Shown here one piece after another: positions 43,464-52,633 of a stretch of 64,000 bases of DNA; the first letter of the stretch is position 1; each line of letters opens with the position of its first letter. Source of the stretch: Cacconaster sp964598495 (GTDB lineage: Bacteria; Bacteroidota; Bacteroidia; Bacteroidales; UBA932). Location of the stretch: NCBI GenBank assembly GCA_964598495.1, contig CAZRBY010000001.1:62001-126000 (forward strand). The letters are read 5' to 3'. A program made the position numbers and the translations under genes. The notes under the pieces are model-generated. The model searched no databases and was not told the origin of the DNA. It saw only the letters and a list, made by a program, of their open reading frames with translations.

Positions 43464-44516
43464 ATGTTAAAGAAATTAAGCATATTACTATTGACTATCC
43501 TTATGGTTGTGCCAGCAATGGCACAACCCGAGGAGGGTTGCGAGTGTATGTTTGCTCCTCAAAAGGGACAATGGCAAATAGATCTTACTTTGGGACAGGG
43601 ACAGTTCTTCAATGATATGTCAGGTCTGTACTATCTATTGCCAAATGCGGATGGTGGCCCTATCGGAGTGGGTCTATCCGTTCAAGGACTTGGTCTTCAA
43701 GAGTTCCTTGGACTTGGTAACGACAACATTTCGGCAGATTTATCTACCTACGTCTTGAACATTGGGTCGTTAAACGTAAACAGTCTTGTTAACATAGTAG
43801 GTCTCCAGGCCAGATATTTCGTCGCAGACAGATGGGATCTCAACCTTATGGGAGCTTACAATGTCAACATGCAGCCTAGAAAGGATTTCATCGAAGGTGC
43901 ATTCACCGACGATGCAAACCTCAACGTTCCTCACATTGACCCCTCAAGGGTTAATGTACGGGTGGGCGTTGGTGATATTTACGCACATAAAGCTATTCTG
44001 GGAGCTGTTACACACAGTTTGATGACACAAATCGGATCAAACTTCTATTTCCACACGAAGAATCCGCGCATCAATCCTTATTTAGGAGTGATGGGACAGT
44101 TCAAGTTGGCCCGTATTGAAGCATATTATCCTTATACCGGACAGACCGTAGATGATGACACCAACTTTGGTGGCACCACGAACGATGGTCCTCAGGTTCC
44201 TGATATCGATGATCCTCTTGGGAATAACGATAATTGGAACCAGCCCAGCACAGGTAGCGGCACGCAGTTTGAAGACATTGCGCTCCACCGTGCTGCGCTA
44301 AGAGGTGCTCAGGTATTGGGATTTGGCGGTGGACTGACTGCAGGCATTAGTTACTCATTGGCTCAGGGACTTATTCTGAGCTTCGAAGTAGCTCCCGTTC
44401 TCTATCAGTACTCGCTATTACACTTGCAGGTGCAGGGACAAGATGCATACTATGCTATGAATCACAACATCAGAGCGTTTGCTTTTCCTCAATTGAAGCT
44501 TGGCATCCGCTTCTAA
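43464..44516 (+). CDS. Predicted outer-membrane beta-barrel partner of the coiled-coil lipoprotein
   Basis: The start is the ATG at 43464 (MLKKLSILLLTILMVVPAMAQ), a signal peptide; an upstream in-frame GTG at 43440 would add eight non-signal residues. The mature protein (about 330 residues) alternates hydrophobic and polar residues in strands (WQIDLTLGQGQFF, NLMGAYNVNMQPR, ITAGISYSLAQ-like) and ends AFPQLKLGIRF, a typical barrel-terminal strand. A Cys pair near the mature N-terminus (EEGCECMFAP) and an Asp/Asn-rich loop (DDDTNFGGTTNDGPQVPDIDDPLGNNDN) are notable. The family is unknown to me. A strong terminator follows, so it closes the two-gene unit. Confidence 0.78.
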   Translation: MLKKLSILLLTILMVVPAMAQPEEGCECMFAPQKGQWQIDLTLGQGQFFNDMSGLYYLLPNADGGPIGVGLSVQGLGLQEFLGLGNDNISADLSTYVLNIGSLNVNSLVNIVGLQARYFVADRWDLNLMGAYNVNMQPRKDFIEGAFTDDANLNVPHIDPSRVNVRVGVGDIYAHKAILGAVTHSLMTQIGSNFYFHTKNPRINPYLGVMGQFKLARIEAYYPYTGQTVDDDTNFGGTTNDGPQVPDIDDPLGNNDNWNQPSTGSGTQFEDIALHRAALRGAQVLGFGGGLTAGISYSLAQGLILSFEVAPVLYQYSLLHLQVQGQDAYYAMNHNIRAFAFPQLKLGIRF

Positions 44517-44550
44517 TCTGATCATTAGCGAGTAGCATTACTAAAGCTTA

Positions 44551-44579
44551 AAAAGGCGACCATCGGGTCGCCTTTTTTT
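44551..44579 (+). terminator. Bidirectional terminator between the beta-barrel gene and ksgA
   Basis: GGCGACC-ATCG-GGTCGCC (44555-44572) flanked by an A-run and a T-run, so it can serve both convergent genes. Confidence 0.9.
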
Positions 44580-44604
44580 GTGTCATTTAGGACTATGGAT
44601 TTGT

Positions 44605-45477
44605 TTAACTTTCCAATGCTTGCGTGAGCGTGATGAATTGTTCGACCGAGAGCTGTTCGGGGCGTGCTTCTGCGAATGGGATCGAATTGGACGGTAGTTG
44701 TTTCTGTGGTGTATCGGCAACTTGAATCACGGATTCCGACGCTGATTGTTTTTCGGACTTTGCCGAGCCTGCAATGAGAGGCTTGAGGGAGTTGCTGAGT
44801 CTTTTACGGCGCTGGTTGAATGCGGTTTTCACTACGTTTTTGAAGAGCTTTTCGTCGCAGTTGAGAGTCGTGCGGCCGTTGCGGGTAAGGCGTATAACGG
44901 CGGATTTGACTTTTGGGGGAGGCACAAACGCCCCTTCTCCTACGGTAAATAGGTACTCTATGTCGTACCACGCCCGGAGAAGTACCGAGAGTATTCCGTA
45001 TGTTTTAGAGCCCGGAGGGGCGGCGATCCGCTCAGCCACCTCTTTCTGTATCATGCAGACCACTTCGGATACCTCTTCTTTGTAGTCAAGAATCCTGAAA
45101 AATATCTGGGAGGAGATGTTATAGGGAAAATTTCCGATGATTGAAAACTTTCCCCCGAAGAGTTTGGTTAGGTTGGCTTTCAGAAAGTCGGCCTCGTATA
45201 GGACGGGGCTGAGTTGCGGCCACTTTTCAAGCAGGTATCTTACCGATTCGCCGTCAATCTCTATTAATTTTAGGCGTATGTCGCTGCGTGTAAGAAGGTA
45301 CTGTGTCAGCACTCCCATTCCGGGACCTATCTCGATTACATCAAGAACACCGTCGCCGGTGCCCTCAAGGGCATCGACGATGTTACGCGCAATAGTCTGA
45401 TCCGTTAGAAAATGCTGTCCAAGCCCCTTTTTAGGCCTTACAACAGGTTTTCTTATTTGAGTGGAGGGTCTACTCAT
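44605..45477 (-). CDS. ksgA: 16S rRNA dimethyladenosine transferase KsgA with a Ser-rich C-terminal insertion
   Basis: KsgA dimethylates A1518/A1519 of 16S rRNA. From the ATG at 45477 it is 290 residues. Motifs: KKGLGQHFLTDQTIARNIVDAL, SAM-binding VIEIGPGMGVLTQYLL, the catalytic IIGNFPYNISSQIFFRIL, QKEVAERIAAPPGSKTYGILSVLL and FNQRRKRLSNSLKPL. Between the last motif and the C-terminal ARPEQLSVEQFITLTQALE there is a Ser/Gln/Lys-rich stretch of about 30 residues (AGSAKSEKQSASESVIQVAD), longer than in typical Bacteroidetes KsgA. The start overlaps the end of the beta-lactamase-fold gene by 8 nt. Confidence 0.95.
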   Translation of the reverse strand: MSRPSTQIRKPVVRPKKGLGQHFLTDQTIARNIVDALEGTGDGVLDVIEIGPGMGVLTQYLLTRSDIRLKLIEIDGESVRYLLEKWPQLSPVLYEADFLKANLTKLFGGKFSIIGNFPYNISSQIFFRILDYKEEVSEVVCMIQKEVAERIAAPPGSKTYGILSVLLRAWYDIEYLFTVGEGAFVPPPKVKSAVIRLTRNGRTTLNCDEKLFKNVVKTAFNQRRKRLSNSLKPLIAGSAKSEKQSASESVIQVADTPQKQLPSNSIPFAEARPEQLSVEQFITLTQALES

Positions 45478-46603
45478 TTGCAATGAAATGGTCGTACATG
45501 AGCTTTATTATGCCCTTTAACAACTCTTCATCCGATCTCTTCGCTCCGCTGCTGATGACGATAAAGCCGTATTTCTCCTCGGGATGGAAAAACATTGCAC
45601 TTCTGAGTCCGTATGCACCACCCGTATGGCCTACAAGTTCCACTTCAGGGATATAGTCCGCATTGCGCCATAGAGCGAGTCCGTAATGTTCGTCATCCGA
45701 ACGAGGAGTCTGCATATTTTTGGAACTCTCCTCGGAGATGATGCGCTCCTGAGCTCCCGGGTAGAGGCCGTAATTCATATGCATCATCATATATTTTGCA
45801 AGGTCGGTGGTGGAGATTTTCATTCCGCCGGTAGGGGAAAATATCGGAGTGGTGTAGCCTGTTATGTAATTGGCAATATCCTCCGCCCTCGATTTATATG
45901 CGCCGGGTTGTGCCTCCAGACTGTCATTCTCCGGATTGTAAGAGTAGAGCGTGGCAAAGCGGGTTGAGTCGAGTGCATCATTGTCGTAGCCGCCGTAGAG
46001 TCCAAGAGGATTGAGTATGTGGTTTACTATATATTGGTCAAATCGCTCTCCCGAGAGTTTCTCGAGAATGGTGCCTGCCATATTGAAGTTCAGATTGCAG
46101 TATTGGTAACCTTTACCCGGCTCATAATCGTTGTAACAGCCGGCAAAGTCGGGGTTAGTAGCGGGATTGATAACGTCAAGCGTGAAATAACCCAAGGTGT
46201 CGCTCAGGCTGGAAGTGTGTGAAAGGAGCCTCTCGAGAGTAATGACTGTCTCAGGATATTTAGGATTGCGTACCTGAAATCCCATCAGATCGCCGACATC
46301 GGTCCCAAGGGTAACTTTGCCCTGTTCGACGAGCTGCATAAGAGCTGTGGAGGTAAAGGATTTGGAGATGGATGCAATCCTGAAAATGGTTTGTGCGTCT
46401 ACCTTTTCTCCGGTTTCAAGGTTCTTGACACCGAAATAATTGTCGTAGATGATCTTGTTATCTTTGACAACGGCTACTCCGAGACCTACGTTGCCGATCT
46501 CTTCTCTGAAAGCGTTGAGATCTTGTTCAAACTCGGGGTAGGATTTGGGACCACAGGCCGTGAGCAGAAGCGCAAACAGTGCAAATAAGGTGATTTTCTT
46601 CAT
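45470..46603 (-). CDS. Beta-lactamase-fold serine hydrolase lipoprotein (class C/PBP4*-type)
   Basis: The protein has 377 residues. Signal peptide with lipobox Cys17 (LLLTAC). Active-site motifs are S78-I-S-K81 (SxxK), Y168-C-N170 (YxN) and HTGG in VGHTGGAYGLRSAMFF (the KTG equivalent). This family includes class C beta-lactamases, D-aminopeptidases and esterases. In Bacteroidetes such lipoproteins are more often peptidases or esterases than resistance enzymes, so resistance should not be assumed. Its stop overlaps the ksgA start, so they form an operon. Confidence 0.9.
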   Translation of the reverse strand: MKKITLFALFALLLTACGPKSYPEFEQDLNAFREEIGNVGLGVAVVKDNKIIYDNYFGVKNLETGEKVDAQTIFRIASISKSFTSTALMQLVEQGKVTLGTDVGDLMGFQVRNPKYPETVITLERLLSHTSSLSDTLGYFTLDVINPATNPDFAGCYNDYEPGKGYQYCNLNFNMAGTILEKLSGERFDQYIVNHILNPLGLYGGYDNDALDSTRFATLYSYNPENDSLEAQPGAYKSRAEDIANYITGYTTPIFSPTGGMKISTTDLAKYMMMHMNYGLYPGAQERIISEESSKNMQTPRSDDEHYGLALWRNADYIPEVELVGHTGGAYGLRSAMFFHPEEKYGFIVISSGAKRSDEELLKGIIKLMYDHFIANE

Positions 46604-46770
46604 AATTTTAGAGAATTATAGGTTTTGACTGATAGTTTTTACAAAGATACGATTTATGGCAGAAAATCGTAAGTGCTTTTGATAAACACTTTACGATAAA
46701 ATGTCATTTGTGACGATTTCTCGTAATTAAAGATAGAATTTTTCGGAGATAATTGGTATTTTTGTGGACT

Positions 46771-49548
46771 ATGAAAGAGAAGAAACCGGCTACTCCGCTG
46801 CTTAAGCAGTTTTATGAGATCAAGGCACAGTATCCTGACTCCGTGCTCCTTTATAGGGTAGGTGATTTCTATGAGACTTTCGGCGAGGACGCCATTACTG
46901 CGAGCAAAGTTCTTGGTATCGTTTTGACAAAGCGGGCCAGCGGCAAGGGCAGTTATATCGAATTGGCGGGAGTACCTCATCACGCCCTGGAGAGTTATCT
47001 TCCAAAACTTGTGCAGGCAGGCTATAAAGTCGCGGTTTGCGACCAGCTGGAGGATCCGAAACTCACCAAAAAACTTGTTAAACGCGGTGTTACCGAGCTT
47101 GTCACTCCCGGAGTGGCCTACAATGATACGATTCTCAAGCAGAATGAGCACAATTATCTGGCTGCACTCTCTTTTGAGGGAAAGAATGCAGGGGCGGCCT
47201 TTCTCGATATCTCCACAGGCACTTTCAAGGTGGCTCAGGGATCCCTTGAGTATATAGAAAATCTTCTTTCGGGCAGCGCACCCAAGGAGATTTTGGTGGA
47301 GAGGAGTTATTGCGACGGTTTCCGCAAAAGATTCGGCAACATCGCCTATATCTCCCCGATCGAAGAGTGGGCTTTTGTCTTTGAATCTTGCCATAAAAAA
47401 CTCTGCAACCATTTTTCAATAAGCTCACTAAAAGGATTCGGAATAGAGAGCATGCCGCTGGGCATAAAAGCGGCGGGCGCAATTCTATTCTATATGGAAA
47501 TTACCCATCACCATTCCCTGGGGCATGTGAACTCAATTTCGCGTATAGATGAGGGAGATTTTGTCTGGATAGACAAGTTTACATTCCGCAATTTGGAGAT
47601 CTTCACTCCCCTTGCCGGAGCTGAAGGAGTCTCGCTTCTGGAGACCATCGACAGATGCAACTCGCCAATGGGTGCACGCAGACTTAGGGAGTGGCTTGCA
47701 ATGCCAATAAAAGATATTTCCGAGATCACTCTGCGCTATGATACAATTTCCGCCTTCCAGGCTGACGAAATGATGCTCGAGAAGGTGAGGAGCCGCATCG
47801 GTGACATAGGCGACCTGGAGAGGATCATCTCAAAGGCCTCTGCCGGCAAGCTTCTGCCGCGTGAGGCCCTCCAACTCTCAAGGGGTCTGGATGCAATAGC
47901 GGAGATAAGGAAGCTGCTCCTGAATAGTGCCGATCCGGTATTCACCTCCTGTATCGAACAATTGGATGCCTGCAGGGAGCTCTCCGAGGCCATTTCTACC
48001 CGCATCTTGCCCGATACTGCCGCGCAGATAGGCAAAGGGGACGTAATAGCGCGCGGAGTGTCGGAGGAGCTCGATTCATTGCACGATGCGCTCTCCCACA
48101 GCAAGGAGATATTGCTGGATATTCAGCAACGGGAAAAGGAGCGTACTGCTATTCCTTCGCTACGTATCAGTTACAACAATGTCTTCGGATATTTTCTCGA
48201 AGTGCGCAATACGCATAAGGATCGCGTACCCTCGGATTGGATCCGCAAACAGACTCTTGTAAGTGCGGAGCGTTATATCACTCCCGAACTCAAACAATAC
48301 GAAGAGAAGATCCTCGGAGCAGAGGAGAAGATCCTCGCTCTCGAGACGGAGATATATGGTGTTTTATTAAACTCTATTCAGGCTTCAGTTGCCGTCATCC
48401 AGCGCAATGCTTCGGTAGTGGCACGGCTGGATGTGCTTACGGGTTTTGCACGTCTCGCGTTGGATAACAATTACTGCCGTCCGCAGGTGGACGATTCGCC
48501 GGAGATTGACATTGTCGGAGGCCGCCACCCTGTGATAGAGACCCGCATGGCTCACGGAGAGGAGTATGTGCCCAATGATCTCTATCTGAACAATGACTCG
48601 CAGCAGATCATTATTCTCACCGGTCCCAATATGTCCGGAAAATCGGCTTTCCTGCGACAAACGGCACTGATAGTACTCTTGGCCCAGATAGGGTCTTTCG
48701 TCCCCGCAAATCGCGCAAAAATAGGCATTACGGACAAAATATTCACCAGAGTCGGAGCCTCCGACAACATTGCGCGCGGAGAGTCCACTTTTATGGTGGA
48801 AATGCTCGAAACTGCCACCATTCTCAACAATCTTTCCCAAAGGTCGCTGGTGCTTCTCGACGAGATAGGACGAGGCACGAGCACTTATGACGGAATGTCG
48901 ATTGCCTGGGCGATAGTTGAACATCTGCACAGCGGTATCCAACGGGCCAAGACGCTCTTCGCTACCCATTACCACGAACTCAACGATCTGGAGGAGCTTC
49001 ATGAACGAGTCTTCAACTACCATATTTCCGTAAGGGAGAGTGACGGCAAAATCATCTTCCTGCGTAAACTTTGCAGGGGCGGTGTCGCCCACAGTTTCGG
49101 TATTCACGTAGCCCGTCTTGCCGGAATGCCGGATGAAGTGGTAAAACGCGCGGAGGCACGTCTCGCCGAACTGGAGGCTGAAGGTGGCAATGCTTCATAC
49201 CCCTCCATTGCTTCTACCGCCGTACTCGGCTCCGGATCTGCAGACTCGCCGTACTCGGCATCCGGTAGTGCCCCACCCTCTCCTGCCGCCTGCGATAAAC
49301 TTTCGGATAGCCGCAAAAAAGCCACCGGCAGTGACGAAATTGATGTCGGATCCGCCACATTTTCCCGCAAAACCGGAAAATCCGCCCGCTCCATCCCTGA
49401 TAAAGGAATACAGCTCACCCTCTACCAATTGGATGACCCGCTGTTGCTCGAGGTCAAGGAGGAGCTTCGGAATATTGATATAAACCAAATGTCTCCGCTC
49501 GATGCATTCGATACAATACGGAGACTCAAAAAGAAGATCGGACTCTAA
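46771..49548 (+). CDS. mutS: DNA mismatch-repair protein MutS with an extended Ser-rich linker
   Basis: The start is the ATG at 46771 (MKEKKPATPLLKQFYEIKAQ); a 5' in-frame codon at 46753 overlaps the TATTTTTG box at 46757-46764. At 925 residues it is longer than usual (about 860). Domain I carries the mismatch-reading motif GDFYETFGEDA. The ATPase has Walker A TGPNMSGKSAFLRQTA, Walker B LVLLDEIGRGTSTYDGMSIAWA and FATHYHEL. The extra length lies at about residues 806-880, between AEARLAELEAEG and the C-terminal tetramer segment (IQLTLYQLDDPLLLEVKEEL). It is a Ser/Ala/Pro/Gly-rich linker with a short DNA repeat (GTACTCGGCTCCGG / GTACTCGGCATCCGG). Confidence 0.95.
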   Translation: MKEKKPATPLLKQFYEIKAQYPDSVLLYRVGDFYETFGEDAITASKVLGIVLTKRASGKGSYIELAGVPHHALESYLPKLVQAGYKVAVCDQLEDPKLTKKLVKRGVTELVTPGVAYNDTILKQNEHNYLAALSFEGKNAGAAFLDISTGTFKVAQGSLEYIENLLSGSAPKEILVERSYCDGFRKRFGNIAYISPIEEWAFVFESCHKKLCNHFSISSLKGFGIESMPLGIKAAGAILFYMEITHHHSLGHVNSISRIDEGDFVWIDKFTFRNLEIFTPLAGAEGVSLLETIDRCNSPMGARRLREWLAMPIKDISEITLRYDTISAFQADEMMLEKVRSRIGDIGDLERIISKASAGKLLPREALQLSRGLDAIAEIRKLLLNSADPVFTSCIEQLDACRELSEAISTRILPDTAAQIGKGDVIARGVSEELDSLHDALSHSKEILLDIQQREKERTAIPSLRISYNNVFGYFLEVRNTHKDRVPSDWIRKQTLVSAERYITPELKQYEEKILGAEEKILALETEIYGVLLNSIQASVAVIQRNASVVARLDVLTGFARLALDNNYCRPQVDDSPEIDIVGGRHPVIETRMAHGEEYVPNDLYLNNDSQQIIILTGPNMSGKSAFLRQTALIVLLAQIGSFVPANRAKIGITDKIFTRVGASDNIARGESTFMVEMLETATILNNLSQRSLVLLDEIGRGTSTYDGMSIAWAIVEHLHSGIQRAKTLFATHYHELNDLEELHERVFNYHISVRESDGKIIFLRKLCRGGVAHSFGIHVARLAGMPDEVVKRAEARLAELEAEGGNASYPSIASTAVLGSGSADSPYSASGSAPPSPAACDKLSDSRKKATGSDEIDVGSATFSRKTGKSARSIPDKGIQLTLYQLDDPLLLEVKEELRNIDINQMSPLDAFDTIRRLKKKIGL

Positions 49549-49574
49549 AAACGAGCATTAAAGAAGGATTTGTG

Positions 49575-50810
49575 ATGAGAGATTTGTTGGCGGATAAATT
49601 CAGGACAACCCTTTCACTGGCGGGCGTCAGCATAGGGATTTTTTCGATAGTGGCGGTCTTTACCGTCGTGGATTCACTTAAAAAGAGCGTAAATGAAGGC
49701 TTCCGAAAGTTCGGGAGCGATGTGGTTATGGTTGAGCGTATACCTCTCGAGCCCGACTTTGATCGAGATGGACGACATAATTTGTGGCAATACGACAGCC
49801 GTCCGCAGATAGGATGGCAGGAGTATCTCTTCCTTCAGGAAAACAGCGCTGCTGCAGGCAATATGGCATTTTCGGCCTCATTTGAGATGGAGTGTGCAGC
49901 CGGTCGTGAAAGTTATAGTGAAGGAGCTTTTGTAGCCGTTGACGGCGATTGGAGAATGATGGTGCAGGAGAAAATTCCCCATGGACGCGGCTTCACTTCC
50001 GGAAAACTTGCAAGCGGGGCAGCCGTTACCATTATAGGTTCCGATGTGGCACAAAAGCTTTTTCCCGATATGGCCGACCCTGTCGGCAGAATGATAACGG
50101 CAGGAGGTACTCCGTTGCGGGTAATCGGCATATTTGCCTCTGCCGGAGATAATCTGGTCAGTATGATGGATGTGGATTGTGTCAGAATGATACCGATACG
50201 ACTTGCCTTGCGAATTGCCGACATTACCTCTCCGGTCGTAAAAACACGTATCATAGCCTCTCCGCATCAGGTAGGAGAGAAAAGTCCGAACGGAATCTCC
50301 AAAGAGGAACTGAAAAGCGAATTGCGGATGCTGATGCGTCAGTACCGCCGGTTAAGACCGGCCCGAGAGGATGATTTTGCTCTCAACGAACTCTCATTTG
50401 TTGCGGAACAATTCCAATCGGTATTCGGGATGGTCAATACGGTCGGTTGGGTGGTCGGCATTTTCTCCTTGCTTGTAGGCGGATTCGGAATCGCCAATAT
50501 AATGTATGTTTCCGTGGAAGAACGTACCCGAATAATAGGGATTAAAAAGGCTTTGGGGGCTCGCAAAAGGGTGATTACGATGCAGTTTTTGGCTGAAGCG
50601 GCCACATTGTCAACTCTCGGCGGGCTGGCCGGTATCGCACCGGTTTGGTTTGCCACGCTTCTTATTCCCGATACTCTTTTTCCGATATATCTATCGTTGG
50701 CCAACGTATTCAAAGGGATAGCCATCGCTCTTGTGATCGGTCTGATCTCCGGTGTCGCACCCGCCCACTATGCCGCCTCACTGCACCCCGTAGAGGCGAT
50801 CAACAGTTGA
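49575..50810 (+). CDS. MacB-like ABC transporter permease
   Basis: The product has 411 residues, with an N-terminal transmembrane helix (LSLAGVSIGIFSIVAVFTVVDSL), a periplasmic MacB_PCD domain (about 40-270) and three C-terminal helices in the FtsX domain (VGWVVGIFSLLVGGFGIANIMYVSVEERTRIIGIKKALGARKRVI, then LGGLAGIAPVWFATLLI and ALVIGLISGVAPAHYAA). Start assignment is uncertain: GTG 49572 or ATG 49575 are possible, and an in-frame ATT at 49557 would add IKEGFV, similar to the family's usual opening. It follows mutS by 26 nt. No ATPase gene is adjacent, although a LolD-type ATPase is encoded at 56802. Confidence 0.87.
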   Translation: MRDLLADKFRTTLSLAGVSIGIFSIVAVFTVVDSLKKSVNEGFRKFGSDVVMVERIPLEPDFDRDGRHNLWQYDSRPQIGWQEYLFLQENSAAAGNMAFSASFEMECAAGRESYSEGAFVAVDGDWRMMVQEKIPHGRGFTSGKLASGAAVTIIGSDVAQKLFPDMADPVGRMITAGGTPLRVIGIFASAGDNLVSMMDVDCVRMIPIRLALRIADITSPVVKTRIIASPHQVGEKSPNGISKEELKSELRMLMRQYRRLRPAREDDFALNELSFVAEQFQSVFGMVNTVGWVVGIFSLLVGGFGIANIMYVSVEERTRIIGIKKALGARKRVITMQFLAEAATLSTLGGLAGIAPVWFATLLIPDTLFPIYLSLANVFKGIAIALVIGLISGVAPAHYAASLHPVEAINS

Positions 50811-50819
50811 TTTGATAGA

Positions 50820-52570
50820 TTAATCGAGTTTGAGTACGGCCATGAAGGCGCTCTGAGGCACCTCAACGGAGCCAATCTGACGCATGCGCTTTTTGCCCGC
50901 CTTCTGCTTTTCGAGGAGTTTGCGTTTGCGGGAGATGTCACCTCCATAACATTTGGCAGTCACATCTTTGCGCAACTGGCGTACCGTCTCCCTTGCTATG
51001 ATCTTGGAACCTATGGCCGCCTGAATGGCGATGTCAAATTGCTGGCGTGGAATCAATTCCTTGAGTCTTTCACAGATTTTCCTGCCGAAGTCATAAGCAT
51101 GGTCCTGATGAATTAGGGTGGAGAGTGCGTCGGCGGGTTCACCGTTGAGAAGTATGTCGAGCTTTACAAGTTTGGCTTCGCTAAATCCCGTCAGATGGTA
51201 GTCAAATGAGGCGTATCCTTTGGAAATGGATTTGAGTTTGTCGTAAAAGTCGAAAACAATCTCCGAAAGCGGCATATCGTAGGTGAGTTCGATACGGTCA
51301 GCCGAAATATAATGCTGGTTTTTGAGGGTGCCTCTCTTATCCAGGCAGAGCTTCATTATCGGACCGAAATATTCGGTCTTGGAGATAATCTGTGCCTGGA
51401 TATAGGGCTCTTCTATATGATGAATGAGCGTGGCGGGGGGAAGTCCCGAAGGATTGTGTACTTCGATACATTCGCCCTGAGTCGTATATACTTTGTAAGA
51501 AACGTTGGGAACGGTGGTAATCACATCCATATCAAATTCGCGGAAGAGACGTTCCTGGACTATTTCCATATGAAGCATTCCGAGAAATCCGCAACGGAAT
51601 CCAAATCCGAGCGCAAGAGAACTCTCCGGCTCGAATACGAGTGAGGCATCGTTGAGCTGAAATTTTTCCAACGATGCACGAAGATCTTCATATTCGTCCG
51701 CACTTACGGGGAACATACCCGCATAGAGCATGGGCTTGACATCCTCAAAGCCCGCAATAGCCTTCTTACAGGGATTGAGAACGTGTGTAATGGTATCTCC
51801 CACCTTCACCTCCGCAGCCGTCTTGATGCCTGATATTATATATCCCACCGAGCCACATTCGATCTCGTTTCTTGGGAGGTATTTCATCTTGAGAACGCCT
51901 ACTTCGTCGGCAACATACTCCTTGCCGGTATTGACGAATTTAACCTTGTCGCCTTTGCGTATAATACCGTTTGCCACTTTAAAATAAGCTATGATGCCCC
52001 TGAAAGAGTTGAATACCGAGTCGAAAATCAAGGCCTGGAGCGGCTCATCGGAATTGCCCTGCGGGGCGGGAATCTTCTCTATGATTGCTTCTAATATGGC
52101 TTCGATGCCCAACCCCATGCGTGCTGAAGCGAGCAGCACTTCTTCTTCTTTACAACCAAGAAGGTCAGTCACCTGATCTCGAACCAAATCCACCATGGCA
52201 GCCTCCACATCTATTTTGTTGAGAATAGGAATAATCTCAAGATCGTGCTCAATGGCCAGATAAAGATTGGAGATGGTTTGTGCCTGAATACCCTGTGTGG
52301 CATCGACCACCAAAAGGGCTCCTTCACATGAGGCGATTGCACGTGACACTTCGTATGAAAAATCAACGTGGCCGGGAGTGTCAATCAGATTGAGAGTATA
52401 TTTTTCACCTTTGTACACATAGTCCATCTGTATAGCGTGACTCTTGATGGTGATCCCCTTTTCTTTCTCCAAATCCATGGAATCCAGCACCTGTGTTGCC
52501 ATATCACGGCGGTCGATGGTATTTGTGAATTCGAGNNNNNNNNNNTGCAGAAATTCCTAATGTGTTTCAT
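50820..52570 (-). CDS. lepA: Translation elongation factor 4 (LepA), interrupted by a 10-N gap over the P-loop
   Basis: LepA is a ribosomal GTPase that back-translocates or remodels stalled ribosomes. The gene opens at the ATG at 52570 with MKHIRNFC, then ten Ns, then LEFTNTIDRRDMATQVLDSMDLEKEKGITIKSHAIQMDY. By family comparison the missing piece is about 16 codons carrying the P-loop (AHIDHGKST), about 47 nt, so the N-run understates the gap and breaks the frame. The rest is complete: IDTPGHVDFSYEVSRAIA, NKID, GFGFRCGFLGMLHMEI and the C-terminal DISRKRKLLEKQKAGKKRMRQIG. It is divergent from the transketolase genes. Confidence 0.95.
52536..52545. other. Scaffold gap (10 N) in lepA
   Basis: Ten N where the LepA family has about 47 nt encoding the P-loop, so the gene is intact in the organism but unread here. 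Confidence 0.95.
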
Positions 52571-52588
52571 ACTTATCTTCTTCCAAAC

Positions 52589-52609
52589 CGCAAAGATAAT
52601 GATTATCTT
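52589..52609. promoter_or_regulatory. Palindromic divergent promoter between lepA and transketolase
   Basis: A perfect 21-bp inverted repeat places TATCTTTG on the minus strand (52589-52596, for lepA) and on the plus strand (52602-52609, for transketolase), with five bases between. Both are perfect -7 boxes, 19 and 25 nt before the respective ATGs. -33 elements are not clear. Confidence 0.65.
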
Positions 52610-52633
52610 TGTTTTTTAATTTCATTTCGCACT

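Noticed and set aside
45470..46603. Antibiotic-resistance beta-lactamase
   Set aside because: The SxxK/YxN/HTGG motifs fit the wider serine-hydrolase family (peptidases, esterases). Nothing in the sequence supports a resistance role.
50820..52570. LepA as a truncated or frameshifted pseudogene starting at an internal Met
   Set aside because: The true N-terminus MKHIRNFC is present beyond the N-run. The missing P-loop corresponds to about 47 unread bases, so the gene is most likely intact.
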